Translations under genes and position numbers: made by a program
Shown here: positions 42,127 to 50,735 of the stretch, one piece after another
Numbering within the stretch: the first letter of the stretch is position 1
Layout of the letters: each line of letters begins with the position of its first letter
Assembly: GCA_934130045.1 (NCBI GenBank)
Contig: CAKOXI010000004.1
Span: 1 to 64,000, forward strand
Reading direction: 5' to 3'
From: an uncultured Bacilli bacterium
Lineage (GTDB): Bacteria; Bacillota_I; Bacilli_A; RF39; UBA660
DNA: 64,000 nucleotides
The notes under the pieces: model-generated
Databases searched by the model: none
Seen by the model: the letters and a program-made list of their open reading frames with translations, nothing else
What the model was told of the DNA's origin: nothing

Positions 42127-43308
42127 ATGAAAATTAGTAATGTTTATATAGGTGGTTGGTTTCAAAGAACTATGCTACAATTATCTGAAATTTATGATTT
42201 TTTAAGAGAATGTAAATCTGAATTAAAATTGGATCAAGAAACACTAAATGAACATAGAAAAAATCTATCTATAGGAAGTATTGAATATGGTGTTTCTGGC
42301 GAGGAATTTATAAAATTTACAACAGGTGTTGGTATTAGTGTAAAAATATTTGAAGATGGGTTAATTATTTTAAATAATAAAAATGTTTCTGAAGATACAT
42401 TATTTTCAGATATAGATAAGGTACAGGGTTATTATGAAAATAATTTATCACCTGCATTAAACTACCTATTTAGTTTAGGTGCACCAGTTCCAAAAGAATT
42501 GGCAAGTATAGTTAGTGTATATCCATATTTTATAGTATGTGATAATGCAGACCAAAATCAAATACAAGATTTGCTTGTAAAGACTGAAAAACAAAAGTAT
42601 TTTGAATTTAAAAATGATAAATATAATGTTATTCGTGGTGATAAATATTATTTTATTAATAATAAATCACAATCTAATGATAAAATTGAAAGATACATTG
42701 AAGAACAAATTTTTATTCGTGAATTTAAAGGACAATTACATAGATACTTAAATATTCATAGAATTATTTGGGAAAAAATTGATGAAGTAAAGGAAAACTC
42801 TAAAGTAAAGGGTTCTGATATAATTAAATTTACTACAAAATTGGAAGGATACGCTAAAACAATTAACTTAATAGATGGAAGAATTAAACAGATGAGTACT
42901 TATATTCCAACAAGAGAAAAAATTGCAAAAAGTGATGTAGAATTATCTGAATTTTTAGAGATTTCTGGATATAGGTATGAAACTTTAAGGGATACTCTTT
43001 CATATATACAATATTTATGGGGAATGACTCAAAATTATGTTTCAGCAGCTCAAAAACAGTTTGCAAGTATAAAGTCAGATGTTACAAGTAAATCTGTTAA
43101 TAGTTTAACTATAGTAACTTCAATGAGTGCTGGTGCTGCCATACTTGGATTATTCCAAGAATCTAAACCTGAATTCTCATTATTTGGTGTTATTTATTTC
43201 TTTATATTGGCAGTTATCGGTTGGGGATCTCAAAAAGTATTAAGCTGTATTTCTAATAAACAAAAATATGATGTATCAGATGTAGAATATGAAAAGAATA
43301 TAAAATAA
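42127..43308 (+). CDS. Unknown protein with two C-terminal membrane helices (CorA-like shape)
   Basis: A 393-residue protein. An N-terminal soluble part with mixed strands (residues 1-190), a long helical region (about 195-320: FIREFKGQLHRYLNIHRIIWEKIDEVKENS... YIQYLWGMTQNYVSAAQKQF), then two hydrophobic helices at about 330-345 and 352-370 and a short tail. This is the outline of CorA-type cation channels, but the GMN motif is missing (the loop reads GLFQESKPEFSLFG). I do not assign a function. It is followed after one base by the ABC exporter gene, so the two should work together. Confidence 0.6.
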   Translation: MKISNVYIGGWFQRTMLQLSEIYDFLRECKSELKLDQETLNEHRKNLSIGSIEYGVSGEEFIKFTTGVGISVKIFEDGLIILNNKNVSEDTLFSDIDKVQGYYENNLSPALNYLFSLGAPVPKELASIVSVYPYFIVCDNADQNQIQDLLVKTEKQKYFEFKNDKYNVIRGDKYYFINNKSQSNDKIERYIEEQIFIREFKGQLHRYLNIHRIIWEKIDEVKENSKVKGSDIIKFTTKLEGYAKTINLIDGRIKQMSTYIPTREKIAKSDVELSEFLEISGYRYETLRDTLSYIQYLWGMTQNYVSAAQKQFASIKSDVTSKSVNSLTIVTSMSAGAAILGLFQESKPEFSLFGVIYFFILAVIGWGSQKVLSCISNKQKYDVSDVEYEKNIK

Positions 43309-43309
43309 A

Positions 43310-45055
43310 ATGAAGAGATATTTTGAAACAGTAAAAACTTTAACAAAAATTGCTAATGGTAAATCATTATACGTTATTCAGATGTTTGCTAGTTGTTGTT
43401 TATATAATTTATCTAGCTTGTTACCACCTATAGCAACATCTGGAATAATTGCAATGATATCTAATAATAATTTTAATGGTATTTGGTATTATGTATTTTT
43501 GTATATATTATTTTACATAATTTATTTTACTTCCCTAAATTGGAATTATTATACTTATACAGTGCTTGCTAATTATTACCATTTGGAAGTTCAAAAGATG
43601 TTATTTGAACATGTTGCAAACAACGATTCAATTTTTAATAAAATTTCTAAGGGAAAAATTGTTGATACTACCAGTGATGATATAAGATATTTAGTAGATG
43701 TTATGGATTCTGCTTCAGAAGCACTTATGGGCTTTTTACAATTGGTTGTTATTTTTGTAATCTTTAGTTATTATAATATAATAGTTGCTTTAATAGCGTT
43801 ATTGATTGATTTAGTTTATTTAATATTAATGAATAATAATGCAAAAAATGTTTCTAGGTATTATGAAGGTACTAGAAAGTATGAAGATAAAATTATTGAT
43901 ACATTAAATCAAATGTTGATAAATTTAAAGCAAGTTAAATCATTAAATATGATGCCTAATTTAAACAAAAAACTAGATAAAACTAGACTTAAATGGACCC
44001 AAGAATATAAAGGAAAAAGAAAATCTTTAACCAATAGATATTGTAAAATGCCTTATATTGTATATCTTGGTAAAATATCGTTATATATTTTACTTGCTTA
44101 TTTGGTTTCTAGTGGAAAAATGACAATAGATAAATTAGTATTATTGATAAGCTATTTTGAATTAACTATAACATGTACAGATTCAATGTTAACATATTTA
44201 CTAGATTTAAGTAATTATGGGATAAGAGTTAAAAGAATTGAAAATATATTAAATTATACATCTCATAGTAGTATTGATTTTGGAGATATTAATAATGATT
44301 ATATTAATGGTATGATTGTGTTTGATAAAGTGAACTATAAAGTAAAAAATAATCTAATATTAGATAATGTTTCTTTTAAAATATATCCAAATGAAATAAC
44401 TGCTATTGTAGGACATAGTGGTAGTGGAAAAACGACTGTTATTAATTTATTATATAGACTTGATAGAATAAAATCTGGTAGTATTTTAATTGATGATGAA
44501 AATATATATAATTATAATAAAAAAGTTTATTCTTCAAACGTATCAGGTGTTTTCCAAAAACCATTTATGTTTGAAATGAGTATAAAAGACAATTTATCTT
44601 TGATTGATAGTAATCATAAAAATCATATAGAAGCTTGTAAAAGAGTTGGAATACACGATTTTATAATGAGTTTACCAAAAGGGTATAATACAGTTATTAA
44701 TTCTGATGAAAGAATTTTGTCTGATGGAGAAAAACAATTATTAGTAATCGCACGTGCATTATTAACAAAATCAGAAATATTATTGTTTGATGAGGTAACT
44801 AGTAATATAGATCCTAATTCGACTACTAAAATTGGCGAATTATTAAAAGATTTAAAACAAGATCATACTATCGTTATGGTTACACATAAACCAGAAATGA
44901 TGGAAATTGCTGATAGAGTAATTGTTCTTGATAAAGGAAAAGTAATTTCTAAAGGAACAAATGAGGAAGTTTATAATAAAAGCGAATTATATAGGGAACT
45001 TAGAAACAGGACATTTGCTAGTATCAGTAACAATGAAGATGAGGTTTTACTTTAA
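43310..45055 (+). CDS. ABC exporter half-transporter with variant signature
   Basis: A 581-residue TMD-NBD fusion with six helices in residues 15-305. NBD: Walker A GHSGSGKTT (368-376), Q-loop FQKPFMF, signature LSDGEKQ at about 470 (LSGGQ in standard sites), Walker B ILLFDEVTSNID, H-loop THK. The altered signature would still allow ATP binding; DGEKQ variants occur in peptide and bacteriocin exporters. The start codon lies one base after the preceding gene's stop. Substrate unknown. Confidence 0.88.
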   Translation: MKRYFETVKTLTKIANGKSLYVIQMFASCCLYNLSSLLPPIATSGIIAMISNNNFNGIWYYVFLYILFYIIYFTSLNWNYYTYTVLANYYHLEVQKMLFEHVANNDSIFNKISKGKIVDTTSDDIRYLVDVMDSASEALMGFLQLVVIFVIFSYYNIIVALIALLIDLVYLILMNNNAKNVSRYYEGTRKYEDKIIDTLNQMLINLKQVKSLNMMPNLNKKLDKTRLKWTQEYKGKRKSLTNRYCKMPYIVYLGKISLYILLAYLVSSGKMTIDKLVLLISYFELTITCTDSMLTYLLDLSNYGIRVKRIENILNYTSHSSIDFGDINNDYINGMIVFDKVNYKVKNNLILDNVSFKIYPNEITAIVGHSGSGKTTVINLLYRLDRIKSGSILIDDENIYNYNKKVYSSNVSGVFQKPFMFEMSIKDNLSLIDSNHKNHIEACKRVGIHDFIMSLPKGYNTVINSDERILSDGEKQLLVIARALLTKSEILLFDEVTSNIDPNSTTKIGELLKDLKQDHTIVMVTHKPEMMEIADRVIVLDKGKVISKGTNEEVYNKSELYRELRNRTFASISNNEDEVLL

Positions 45056-45150
45056 TTAATAATAAATATAAATAAAATATTAGTTTAAAGCACTTTCATT
45101 ATTGTACTTACTAAATATAATATAGTGGGTATGGTAATGGAGGTTTTTTT

Positions 45151-45996
45151 ATGATAAAAAATTATTCATATCAAAATGACAAAGATATGTTTTTAACACC
45201 ACATTTTCAGGTATGGGAATTTAGAAGTTATTCCGATAGTGAAAATAGACTTACAACAGATACAATATTGATTGATGAAAATTTACCTAATATATTAGAA
45301 AAAATTTACAATAAATTAGATTGTAGTATTATTAAAGTAACATCTGGTTATAGAAGTGATGATTTTGATAGACAAATAGGTGGATTTTTGGGATATCATT
45401 CAAAAGGTATGGCCGCTGATATAATGTGTTATGACAAAAATAATAACTTGATTGATCCAAAATTAGTATGTATTGCGGGAGAAGATTTGAATATTTTAGG
45501 TATTGGATATGGAAATAATTATAATCATATTGATACTAGAAGTACAAAATCATATTTTGATGAAACAAATGGAAAAACAGGAATAAATAGTTTTTATGAA
45601 TATTTTGGTGTAAAAAAAGATACAACCTATAACATTGGTGATTATGTAGAGATAAATGGTGTTTATATTTCTTCAACTGATGACAATATGCTTACTCCTT
45701 TAATAACTAAGGGTCAAATTACTAAAATTTTAGATGGTGTAAGAAACCCATATTTAATTAACGACGGTAATATAGGTTGGGTAAATGATGATTGCATCAT
45801 AAAAAAGTATGAAAAACAAAGTATCAATGTTGGCGATAAAGTTAGAGTAAAAAGTGCTATCCAATATAATGGTGAACCATTTTATACTTATTATGATTTA
45901 TATGATGTAATTGAGGTAAATGGTGATAGAGTAGTTATTGGTATTGATAATGTAGTTACATGCGCAATAAATATAAATAATATTGAAAAAATATAA
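45151..45996 (+). CDS. M15-type peptidase with SH3-like C-terminal part
   Basis: A 281-residue protein. Residues 1-150 match Peptidase_M15_3 (D-Ala-D-Ala or endolysin type): VTSGYRSDDFDRQIGGFLGYHSKGMAADIMCY with zinc ligands His and Asp, and YNHIDTR with the second His. Residues 160-281 contain two small beta repeats (YNIGDYVEINGVYISSTDDN...; INVGDKVRVKSAIQYNGEPFY), like the cell-wall-binding SH3 modules of endolysins. No signal peptide is present, so it needs a holin, lysis or a non-classical route; the ABC exporter just upstream is a possible route (inference). RBS GGAGGT. Confidence 0.8.
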   Translation: MIKNYSYQNDKDMFLTPHFQVWEFRSYSDSENRLTTDTILIDENLPNILEKIYNKLDCSIIKVTSGYRSDDFDRQIGGFLGYHSKGMAADIMCYDKNNNLIDPKLVCIAGEDLNILGIGYGNNYNHIDTRSTKSYFDETNGKTGINSFYEYFGVKKDTTYNIGDYVEINGVYISSTDDNMLTPLITKGQITKILDGVRNPYLINDGNIGWVNDDCIIKKYEKQSINVGDKVRVKSAIQYNGEPFYTYYDLYDVIEVNGDRVVIGIDNVVTCAININNIEKI

Positions 45997-46003
45997 AATA
46001 TAA

Positions 46004-46043
46004 AATATAAAATATACACTTTATAAAGTGTATATTTTATATT
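46004..46043. terminator. Perfect 40-bp palindrome, bidirectional terminator
   Basis: Bases 46004-46023 are the exact reverse complement of 46024-46043 (centre CACTTTA/TAAAGTG). With A runs on the left and T runs on the right it can stop transcription from both the M15 gene (+) and the DUF2752 gene (-), whose stop codon lies inside it. It is preceded by three 7-base ATAAAAT tandem repeats. Confidence 0.85.
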
Positions 46044-46459
46044 GGGACCAAAAAGTCAAATAGTTTAATATTTCTTAATATTCCAAAAATAATGGTAATT
46101 ATTAATAAAAAATTCCAAAATTTATAATTAAAAAATTTTATTTCTTTATTGTTAAAATTTATCCAATTTATAATTCTAAGTAAAAGATAAATTAATATAA
46201 ATGGTAAAAACAATGTAACTAACAAATTATAATGTAATGCCTCTTTAAATTTAAATCTTATTAGTGAAAAAACTGCTCTAGTTATACCACAGCCAGGACA
46301 ATACAATTTTGTTAAAGTATAAAATATACACCTAATACCTATATGATATATAGAATATATTTTATAATATATAAATAATAAAATATATATTGCTATAATG
46401 GTAAATATAATAAAAGCAATTCTTTTTTTTCGATTGTTTAAAAATTTATCTAGTTGCAT
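46037..46459 (-). CDS. DUF2752 family membrane protein
   Basis: A 140-residue protein with three helices. YCPGCGITRAVFSLIRFKFKEALHYN is the diagnostic DUF2752 motif (CPGCGxTRA, then ALxxN). The two cysteines suggest metal or redox chemistry but no function is known. It overlaps the zinc-ribbon gene upstream by 14 bases, so the two are made together. Confidence 0.88.
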   Translation of the reverse strand: MQLDKFLNNRKKRIAFIIFTIIAIYILLFIYYKIYSIYHIGIRCIFYTLTKLYCPGCGITRAVFSLIRFKFKEALHYNLLVTLFLPFILIYLLLRIINWINFNNKEIKFFNYKFWNFLLIITIIFGILRNIKLFDFLVPI

Positions 46460-46829
46460 TTAAATAAACAAAAAGAATTCTAAGTATAATTGAGATTACA
46501 AGTAAAACAATTCCTATAATTATAAGGGTATTCATTATTTTTTTTGTCTTCTTTGCTTCTTCTAACAAATTATTAGCTAATTGTTTTTTATATGTTATTT
46601 CATTTAAAATGATTACACCAATACCAAATGGGATTGATCCGAAAAAAGCAAGTAAAACACCAATAATTAAATATTTTTGTGAGTCATTATTAATTATATT
46701 ATTATTAGAATAAGTTGAATTGTTATTAATATTAGTGTTATTAACATCATTATCATTTATTTTTTTACCACAATAACAGCAAAATTTACTATCGTGTGCT
46801 ATTAGGGCATTGCAATTTGGACAATACAT
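46446..46829 (-). CDS. Zinc-ribbon membrane protein
   Basis: A 127-residue protein. The start, MYCPNCNALIAHDSKFCCYCGKKI, is a zinc ribbon (CxxC...CxxC). An Asn-rich linker (27-50) follows, then two helices (about 52-75 and 97-120) separated by a lysine-rich stretch with LLEEAKKTKK, a plan like the CD225/dispanin-type small membrane proteins. Role unknown. It is cotranscribed with the DUF2752 gene. Confidence 0.82.
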   Translation of the reverse strand: MYCPNCNALIAHDSKFCCYCGKKINDNDVNNTNINNNSTYSNNNIINNDSQKYLIIGVLLAFFGSIPFGIGVIILNEITYKKQLANNLLEEAKKTKKIMNTLIIIGIVLLVISIILRILFVYLNATR

Positions 46830-46987
46830 ACTATCACTTCCTAGAAGAATTATAACATATTAATATTTTATATTCAATTAAAAGTAGTCTTTATTGAATT
46901 AATTTAAAAAACACATATGAAATGCATATATTATATTGTATAAAATATATTACTATGTTATTATTATATTAGAGAGGAGTGTAGTTT

Positions 46988-47338
46988 ATGATTAAAGAGA
47001 GAAATATTGCTATGTGTGTAATTTTATCTATCGTTACATTTGGAATTTATGGACTAGTTTGGTTTTTTAATATGAATAGTGATGCTAGAACAGTTAGTGG
47101 CGACAATAGTATTTCTGGTGGTAAAGCAATTTTATTTTCTTTGTTAACTTGTGGTCTTTATATGATTTATTGGAATTACAAAATGGGTAAAACTATATAT
47201 CAAGCAGAAGTTAATAAGGGAATGCAAAACTGTTCAGATAACTCAACTTTATATTTAGTCCTTAGTATTTTTGGATTAGCTATTGTAAGTGAATGTTTAA
47301 TTCAAAATGAATTAAATAAATTTGCAACAGTACAATAA
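46988..47338 (+). CDS. DUF4234 membrane protein
   Basis: A 116-residue protein with three helices. RNIAMCVILSIVTFGIYGLVWFFNMNSDARTVSGDNSISGGKAILFSLLTCGLYMIYWNYKMGK shows the repeated (T/C)xGxYxxxW motif typical of DUF4234. RBS GAGAGGAG. It faces the zinc-ribbon gene across 158 bases. Function unknown. Confidence 0.88.
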   Translation: MIKERNIAMCVILSIVTFGIYGLVWFFNMNSDARTVSGDNSISGGKAILFSLLTCGLYMIYWNYKMGKTIYQAEVNKGMQNCSDNSTLYLVLSIFGLAIVSECLIQNELNKFATVQ

Positions 47339-47352
47339 TTTATTTGTTCTAC

Positions 47353-47378
47353 AAAACAACATTAATTTGTTGTTTTTA
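47353..47378 (+). terminator. Rho-independent terminator
   Basis: AAAACAAC (47353-47360) / GTTGTTTT (47369-47376), T run; after the DUF4234 gene. Confidence 0.75.
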
Positions 47379-47426
47379 TTATAAAAAAATAAAATTATAG
47401 TGTATAATATTAAAAGAGGTGTTTTT

Positions 47427-49076
47427 ATGGATAGAAAAGAATTTGCAAATCTCCTACTACCAGGAGTTACAAAAACAATAGAAGATTATGAAAAAATGTA
47501 TCCTGAAAGAAATTTAAGTGATGGAGCAATAGTAACTAGATATGCACCAAGTCCAACAGGTTTTGTACATATGGGAGCTTTATATGCATCTTTTATTGCA
47601 AGTAAAATGGCTAGTCAAACAAATGGAGTATTTTATTTGAGAATAGAAGATACTGACCAAAAAAGAAGCATTGACAATGGTGTTAATTTAATAATAAAAG
47701 ATTTGAAAGACTTTAATATTAAATTTGATGAGGGAATGATATCAGAAACTGAGTGGAATGGTGAATATGGACCATATATTCAATCTGAAAGAAGAGAAAT
47801 ATATTGGGCATTCGCTAAATATTTAATCGAAAATGATATGGCTTATCCTTGCTTTTGTACAGAAGATGATTTGAATGAAATAAGACAAAAACAAGAAAAA
47901 TATAAAAGTCGTATTGGATATTATGGAAGATATACAAGATGTAGAAATTTAAGTATTGAGGAAGCTTTAAAAAAAATAAAAAACGGTGAAAAATATGTAA
48001 TTCGTCTTAAATCACCAGGACATTTTGATAATAAATTTAAGTTTACAGATTGTATTAAAGGTAGTATGGAATTACCTGAAAATGATTTAGATATTGTTAT
48101 TATTAAAGGAGACGGACTTCCAACTTATCATTTTGCCCATTTAGTTGATGACCACTTAATGCGTACTACTCATGTTATTAGAGGAGATGAATGGTTATCA
48201 AGTATTCCTATTCATACACAATTATTTAGAATGTTTAATTTTAAAGTTCCTAAATATGCTCACTTAGCTCCTTTAACTAAAGAAGAAAATGGAAATAAAA
48301 GAAAATTGTCAAAAAGAAAAGATCCAGAAGCAGCAGTATCATATTATCACGAAAGAGGAATTCCAAAAGAAGCAGTTATTCTTTATTTAGCTACAATCGC
48401 AAACTCAAATTTTGAAGAATGGATGGAACATAATAAAGATAAAGATTTAAGTGAATTTAAAATGGAATTCAAAAAAATGAGTTCTAGTAGTGGAGCTTTA
48501 TTTGACCTAGAAAAATTACTTAATATATCTAAAAATTATTTATCTAAATTAAGTGCACAAGAAATATATGATAGAGTATATAATTGGTCATGTGAATTTG
48601 ATTTAGAATTTAAGAAATTACTAGAAAAATATAAAGAAAAATCAATTTCAATTTTTAATATTGAAAGAGAACAAGCAAAACCTAGAAAAGATTATTCTTG
48701 TTATTCTGATATAAAAAATCAAATTTGGTATATGTATGATGAATTATTTGATAAAAATGAAAAAAATTATGAATTTCAAAAAATAACTGATAAGGAAGAA
48801 ATTAGAAAAATACTTACTACTTATATTAATGAATATTATGTGGATAGTGATTCTGATGCTTGGTTTAATAAGATGAAAGAAATGGCAGAAAAATTAGGAT
48901 ATGCTTCTAATATGAAAGAATATAAGCAAAATCCTGATAATTATAAAGGTAATATAGCTGATATTAGTAATGTTTTAAGAGTTGCTTTGACTACAAAATC
49001 AATGACTCCTGATCTATATCAAATTATGAAAATATTAGGTAGTGATACAATTAAGAAGCGCTTTGAACTTATATAA
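47427..49076 (+). CDS. gltX: Glutamate--tRNA ligase
   Basis: A 549-residue class I synthetase. The HIGH-type motif is RYAPSPTGFVHMGALYAS and the KMSKS-type loop is KRKLSKRKDPEAAVSYY; RIEDTDQKRS, GLPTYHFAHLVDDHLMRTTHVIRGDEWLSSIPIH are further GluRS blocks. It is longer than the usual 480-500 and its C-terminal half (from about 360) is divergent. The start at 47427 has GAGGTG; an upstream in-frame start at 47400 lacks one. In low-GC Gram-positives this enzyme usually also charges tRNA(Gln), with GatCAB correcting; I cannot see which applies here. Confidence 0.95.
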   Translation: MDRKEFANLLLPGVTKTIEDYEKMYPERNLSDGAIVTRYAPSPTGFVHMGALYASFIASKMASQTNGVFYLRIEDTDQKRSIDNGVNLIIKDLKDFNIKFDEGMISETEWNGEYGPYIQSERREIYWAFAKYLIENDMAYPCFCTEDDLNEIRQKQEKYKSRIGYYGRYTRCRNLSIEEALKKIKNGEKYVIRLKSPGHFDNKFKFTDCIKGSMELPENDLDIVIIKGDGLPTYHFAHLVDDHLMRTTHVIRGDEWLSSIPIHTQLFRMFNFKVPKYAHLAPLTKEENGNKRKLSKRKDPEAAVSYYHERGIPKEAVILYLATIANSNFEEWMEHNKDKDLSEFKMEFKKMSSSSGALFDLEKLLNISKNYLSKLSAQEIYDRVYNWSCEFDLEFKKLLEKYKEKSISIFNIEREQAKPRKDYSCYSDIKNQIWYMYDELFDKNEKNYEFQKITDKEEIRKILTTYINEYYVDSDSDAWFNKMKEMAEKLGYASNMKEYKQNPDNYKGNIADISNVLRVALTTKSMTPDLYQIMKILGSDTIKKRFELI

Positions 49077-49097
49077 GACTATTGATATAGTCTTTTT
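49075..49097 (+). terminator. Terminator after gltX
   Basis: AAGACTAT (49075-49082), TGAT, ATAGTCTT (49087-49094), then T run; overlaps the stop codon. Confidence 0.85.
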
Positions 49098-49132
49098 GTG
49101 TTATAAAATACACAAAAAATATAAATTTTTTC

Positions 49133-49161
49133 TTGACAAAATAAATAGCATATAGTATTAT
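49133..49161 (+). promoter_or_regulatory. Strong vegetative promoter
   Basis: TTGACA (49133-49138), 17 bases, TATTAT (49156-49161): close to the housekeeping consensus, driving the small membrane protein at 49196. Confidence 0.75.
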
Positions 49162-49195
49162 AGTGTAATTTTCATTGAAAAAAGGGGGAATTTTT

Positions 49196-49390
49196 ATGAA
49201 AATTAATATAAAAAAGGTTATTTTGATAGTACTATATTGTATAGCTATTGGATTAGGTATATTTGCCTCAAGTGTATCTTTATTAACAAATAATAAAGTA
49301 TTAGAATATACTTTATTAATAATTACTTATTTAATGGGTATAATGTTAGTTAGAGCTAGAAGAAAATATCCTTTAATGATAAAAAAATAG
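49196..49390 (+). CDS. Small two-helix membrane protein
   Basis: A 64-residue protein, MKINIKKVILIVLYCIAIGL... with helices at about 8-30 and 38-55 and a basic tail RARRKYPLMIKK. Promoter at 49133-49161 and a strong RBS (AAGGGGG) argue that it is really expressed. No family recognised. Confidence 0.6.
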   Translation: MKINIKKVILIVLYCIAIGLGIFASSVSLLTNNKVLEYTLLIITYLMGIMLVRARRKYPLMIKK

Positions 49391-49443
49391 TTATTTCATG
49401 TAAGAAAAAACTAATTACACGCATATGAGGTTGACATAAAAAG

Positions 49444-49484
49444 AAAAAGATATTATTATGATAAGACGTGATAATGTCTTTTTT
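49444..49484 (+). terminator. Rho-independent terminator
   Basis: AAAAAGATATTATT and GATAATGTCTTTTT pair over 14 positions with two weak pairs; T run at the end. It closes the small membrane protein unit. Confidence 0.65.
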
Positions 49485-49501
49485 AGTTTGGTGGTGAGTA
49501 T

Positions 49502-50725
49502 ATGAATAAGGATAAAAGTTTTAATACAAGAATTTTAATCGGTAATGAATTAGGTGAAAACTATTTTATTATACAGGAATTGGTTAATGATAAATGGCAT
49601 GTTTATCCACAAAATTGTTACCGAGGAAATTATTTTGTTAGAAAAAAGATAAAAGAATTATTAAAATATAATATTGGTAGTATTCAAAAAAACAATAAAA
49701 ATGATGTAATTAAATTAAAGTTAAATAATAATGTTGATGTTTATATAAATAATTATTCTATTATAAAAAATAATCCTGAATTAAAAATATTAAGAAATAT
49801 AATAAATAAAGAATTGATATATAAAAAATTTATAAAGAATTTTTCATTGAAAAAAAGTAAAAATATATCTAATGATAGTTCTTTAAAATTGGTTATTTTA
49901 TCATCAATATCTTTAGGTATAATTATTTCTTCTAGTAATTTTGATATACATAATAATTTTAGAATAAATACTGATGATTTACTTATATCAAATAATAGTT
50001 ATTATGATAATTTACATGAAAATTTTCTTTTTAATTATGATTATAATTATAATAAGATGAAATTTTTTTATCATAATCATGAGGAAGTATCTAATGAAGA
50101 AGTTTGTGATATTGATGTTATTGAAGAATTTTCTAAAATGTATTTTATGGACTATAATAGAGTAAAACAAATATATTTGAATAATTATGATGAGATAAAT
50201 AATTCCGAGAATGCAGATTTGGCATTACTTTTAAAAGTAAAGAATGAGTTTTATAATGATGATACAATTGATAAAACTCCAATTATTACTGATAAAACCT
50301 CAGAAGAAAAAGAAAAATATATAATTGATATAGCAAGAGGAATATATAAGGTGGATAGTAATGAAGAATTTGCGATTTTGCTTGCAATTCATAGGTTAGA
50401 AACTTCATGGGGAAAATCAGATAAATGTGTATATGATAATAATCCCGGAGGATTAAAAGAAGGGGATAAATTTCTTGAATTTAAAACATTTGAAATTGGT
50501 GCCGAATGTTTTGTTAGAAATGTTTTAAAAATTAAAAGACAAGCTATTCAAAATTATGATGATAACTTGTCTTTAGAGGAAAATATGCAGAAAATATATT
50601 GTGAAGGTGAAAATGATTGGGCTAAAGATGTAACCTGTATTAAACAATCTCTACTTTCAAGTAATGATTTTGATAATAATATTGACTCGAACTTACAAAA
50701 AAACACAAAAAAACTACATTTGTAG
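49502..50725 (+). CDS. Glucosaminidase-like wall hydrolase, membrane anchored
   Basis: A 407-residue protein. An N-terminal soluble part of about 130 residues, a hydrophobic helix at about 134-152 (SLKLVILSSISLGIIISS), a linker with an acidic stretch, then a lysozyme-like domain from about 258: IIDIARGIYKVDSNEEFAILLAIHRLETSWGKSDKCVYDNNPGGLKEGDKFLEFKTFEIGAECFVRNVL. The Glu in RLETSWG and the NNPGGL block are the usual active-site marks of FlgJ/glucosaminidase folds. Domain order (soluble part before the helix) is unusual. Terminator shared with the convergent VanY-like gene. Confidence 0.78.
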   Translation: MNKDKSFNTRILIGNELGENYFIIQELVNDKWHVYPQNCYRGNYFVRKKIKELLKYNIGSIQKNNKNDVIKLKLNNNVDVYINNYSIIKNNPELKILRNIINKELIYKKFIKNFSLKKSKNISNDSSLKLVILSSISLGIIISSSNFDIHNNFRINTDDLLISNNSYYDNLHENFLFNYDYNYNKMKFFYHNHEEVSNEEVCDIDVIEEFSKMYFMDYNRVKQIYLNNYDEINNSENADLALLLKVKNEFYNDDTIDKTPIITDKTSEEKEKYIIDIARGIYKVDSNEEFAILLAIHRLETSWGKSDKCVYDNNPGGLKEGDKFLEFKTFEIGAECFVRNVLKIKRQAIQNYDDNLSLEENMQKIYCEGENDWAKDVTCIKQSLLSSNDFDNNIDSNLQKNTKKLHL

Positions 50726-50735
50726 TTTTTATTTT
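50709..50735. terminator. Bidirectional terminator between convergent genes
   Basis: AAAAACTACA (50709-50718) / TGTAGTTTTT (50721-50730) with A and T runs on both sides, between the glucosaminidase-like (+) and VanY-like (-) genes. Confidence 0.85.

Noticed and set aside
42127..43308. CorA magnesium channel
   Set aside because: The outline fits, but the GMN motif is absent and the N-terminal half does not look like CorA, so I kept it as unknown.
45151..45996. M15/SH3 protein as part of a prophage
   Set aside because: No holin, portal, capsid, tail or integrase genes are near; neighbours are ordinary chromosomal genes.
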